Position numbers and translations under genes: made by a program. From Aquificaceae bacterium (lineage in GTDB: Bacteria; Aquificota; Aquificia; Aquificales; Aquificaceae), in contig JALSHX010000011.1 in assembly GCA_026982025.1 (NCBI GenBank), forward strand, positions 1 through 6,724: 6,724 nucleotides of DNA, in the 5' to 3' direction. Below the pieces are notes generated by a model. That model did not search any database and was not told where the DNA came from. It was given only the letters and a program-made list of their open reading frames with translations. Each line of letters begins with the position of its first letter. The stretch's first letter is position 1. This document shows, piece after piece, positions 5,682 through 6,724 of the stretch.

Positions 5682-6724
5682 TGAACTCCTCAACCATCTT
5701 CTTCGCTTGCCAGTCTGGGTACTGAACTGGTGGGTGCTTCATAGTGTATGCACTGATTGAGAAAAGTGGTCCCGCTATTCCCCTGTCCCTTGCGAGTTTG
5801 GCGCACCTCACCGCATCCATCATTGATCCCGCACTGTTGGGTGAATCTTCCACATCAAGCTTAAGCTCAACATACATCGGAACATCACCGAAAAGTCTTC
5901 CCTCAAGGCGAATGAAGGCAATTTTTCTATCTTTAAGCCACGGAACCCAGTCGGAAGGTCCTATGTGAACGCTGTCCCATGAGATACCATTGTCCATCAG
6001 GGAGGTGACCGCTTCAGTTTTGGAAATCTTCTTAGTTTTGAGCCTCTCACGTGCAAGCATATTCAGAAAGTCTGTGTTTCCGCCGAAGTTTAGCTGGTAG
6101 GTGCGGTCAACTTTTACTCCTCTGTCAAGGAATAATTGGGTCAGCGTTCTGTGAACTATGGTAGCTCCCACCTGCGACTTTATGTCATCACCCACAACCG
6201 GTATTCCCGCCGCCTCAAACTTCTGTGCCCAGTCTGGATCAGAAACTATAAAGGTGGGCATGGCGTTGATGAAGGACACTCCTGCCATAAGACAGGCCTT
6301 TGCGTAGAATCTTGCCGCCTCTTCGGACCCCACCGGAACATAGTTGATCAGTACATCAGCCTCAGTTTCCTTGAGGACCGCAACGACATCCTCAAGCTCG
6401 TCCTCCCTTTCGTCCGAAAGGACGAAGGACCTGTCGTCGGGGTACTCCTTCATGTGAGGTGCAAAACCGTCCAGCACCTTTCCCTTGCGCACCTTTACTC
6501 CGAGGGTGGGGATTTCCCTGCAGAAAACCGCTGTGCAGTTAGGAGGTGCGAAAATGGCTTCGGAAACGTCCTTGCCGACCTTGCGGGCGTCAATGTCCCA
6601 TGCTGCAACGATTTCAAGGTCCCAGGGCTTGTAGCCCCCTATGTCCTCGTGCATCACTCCGTTAAAGTCCGATGAAGAATTGTTGCGGTAGTAGTATATG
6701 CCCTGAATCAAAGAGCTGGCACAG
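5659..6724 (-). CDS. ino1: Myo-inositol-1-phosphate synthase, prokaryotic type (start codon outside window)
   Basis: The enzyme converts glucose 6-phosphate to 1L-myo-inositol 1-phosphate with tightly bound NAD. The frame is open to the right edge; the first complete codons read [12 protein letters not shown], the end of the GxGNCASSL Rossmann motif, so about 10-15 N-terminal residues are missing. A TTG at 6711 could be mistaken for the start but falls inside this conserved motif. Counting from the visible Cys, further signatures are AAWDID (40-45), [11 protein letters not shown] (178-188), the core motif [11 protein letters not shown] (212-222), LKDRKIAF with likely active-site lysines (263-270), EDSPNSAG (292-299) and AYTMKHPP (325-332). 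The 354 visible residues match the shorter archaeal/mycobacterial class, not the roughly 500-residue eukaryotic one. In hyperthermophiles the product commonly feeds di-myo-inositol phosphate, a heat-protecting solute, or inositol lipids; which applies here is unknown. The gene ends with TAG inside the end of mqnA. Confidence 0.95.
   Translation of the reverse strand, partial: CASSLIQGIYYYRNNSSSDFNGVMHEDIGGYKPWDLEIVAAWDIDARKVGKDVSEAIFAPPNCTAVFCREIPTLGVKVRKGKVLDGFAPHMKEYPDDRSFVLSDEREDELEDVVAVLKETEADVLINYVPVGSEEAARFYAKACLMAGVSFINAMPTFIVSDPDWAQKFEAAGIPVVGDDIKSQVGATIVHRTLTQLFLDRGVKVDRTYQLNFGGNTDFLNMLARERLKTKKISKTEAVTSLMDNGISWDSVHIGPSDWVPWLKDRKIAFIRLEGRLFGDVPMYVELKLDVEDSPNSAGSMMDAVRCAKLARDRGIAGPLFSISAYTMKHPPVQYPDWQAKKMVEEFIRGERER

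Noticed and set aside
6136..6675. 179-codon plus-strand frame within the inositol-phosphate synthase gene
   Set aside because: It is antisense to highly conserved Ino1 motifs and its translation resembles no protein I recognise.
6709..6711. TTG as the start codon of the inositol-phosphate synthase
   Set aside because: The codon is the leucine within the conserved CASSL of the NAD-binding motif. The frame continues upstream to the window edge, so the gene is simply cut off.

Overview
The window looks like a compact chromosomal stretch from a thermophilic, probably chemolithoautotrophic bacterium, most likely in or near the Aquificaceae (Aquifex/Hydrogenobacter type). This is an inference from gene content and style. 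The genes include a stand-alone biotin-dependent carboxyltransferase subunit of the kind used in reductive-TCA organisms, a short-form HisG, a futalosine-pathway MqnA, and an archaeal/mycobacterial-type inositol-phosphate synthase. Arginine is mostly AGG/AGA, ATA isoleucine is common, and genes overlap or nearly touch almost everywhere. No mobile element, CRISPR array, tRNA or rRNA is visible, and no stretch over 100 bases lacks a gene.

Layout. At the left edge, the last 61 codons of carA (+) run into the 3' end of a minus-strand cluster that reads, in transcription order, ispF, a patatin-like phospholipase gene, pycB (biotin carboxyltransferase) and hisG. Within it, ispF and the patatin gene overlap by 11 bp and pycB and hisG by 4 bp. 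A 61-bp gap before pycB holds a credible promoter of its own. carA and hisG are convergent and overlap by 35 bp.

ispF (-) and trpD (+) are divergent with only 25 bp between their start codons. That gap contains overlapping, roughly symmetrical -10-like hexamers on both strands, so the two transcripts may be nearly leaderless. trpD is followed after 5 bp by mqnA, making a two-gene plus-strand unit in which both pathways draw on chorismate. mqnA then converges on, and overlaps by 23 bp, the minus-strand inositol-1-phosphate synthase gene, whose first codons lie beyond the right edge.

Functionally this is housekeeping and biosynthesis: pyrimidine/arginine precursor supply (CarA), histidine (HisG), tryptophan (TrpD), menaquinone-type quinones (MqnA), isoprenoids (IspF), anaplerotic or autotrophic CO2 fixation (PycB), lipid hydrolysis (patatin) and inositol phosphate, possibly for a compatible solute. 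I see no convincing new defence or mobile system. The points most worth checking are the bidirectional leaderless-looking promoter, the altered active-site motifs of the carboxyltransferase and IspF, and the two convergent coding overlaps.
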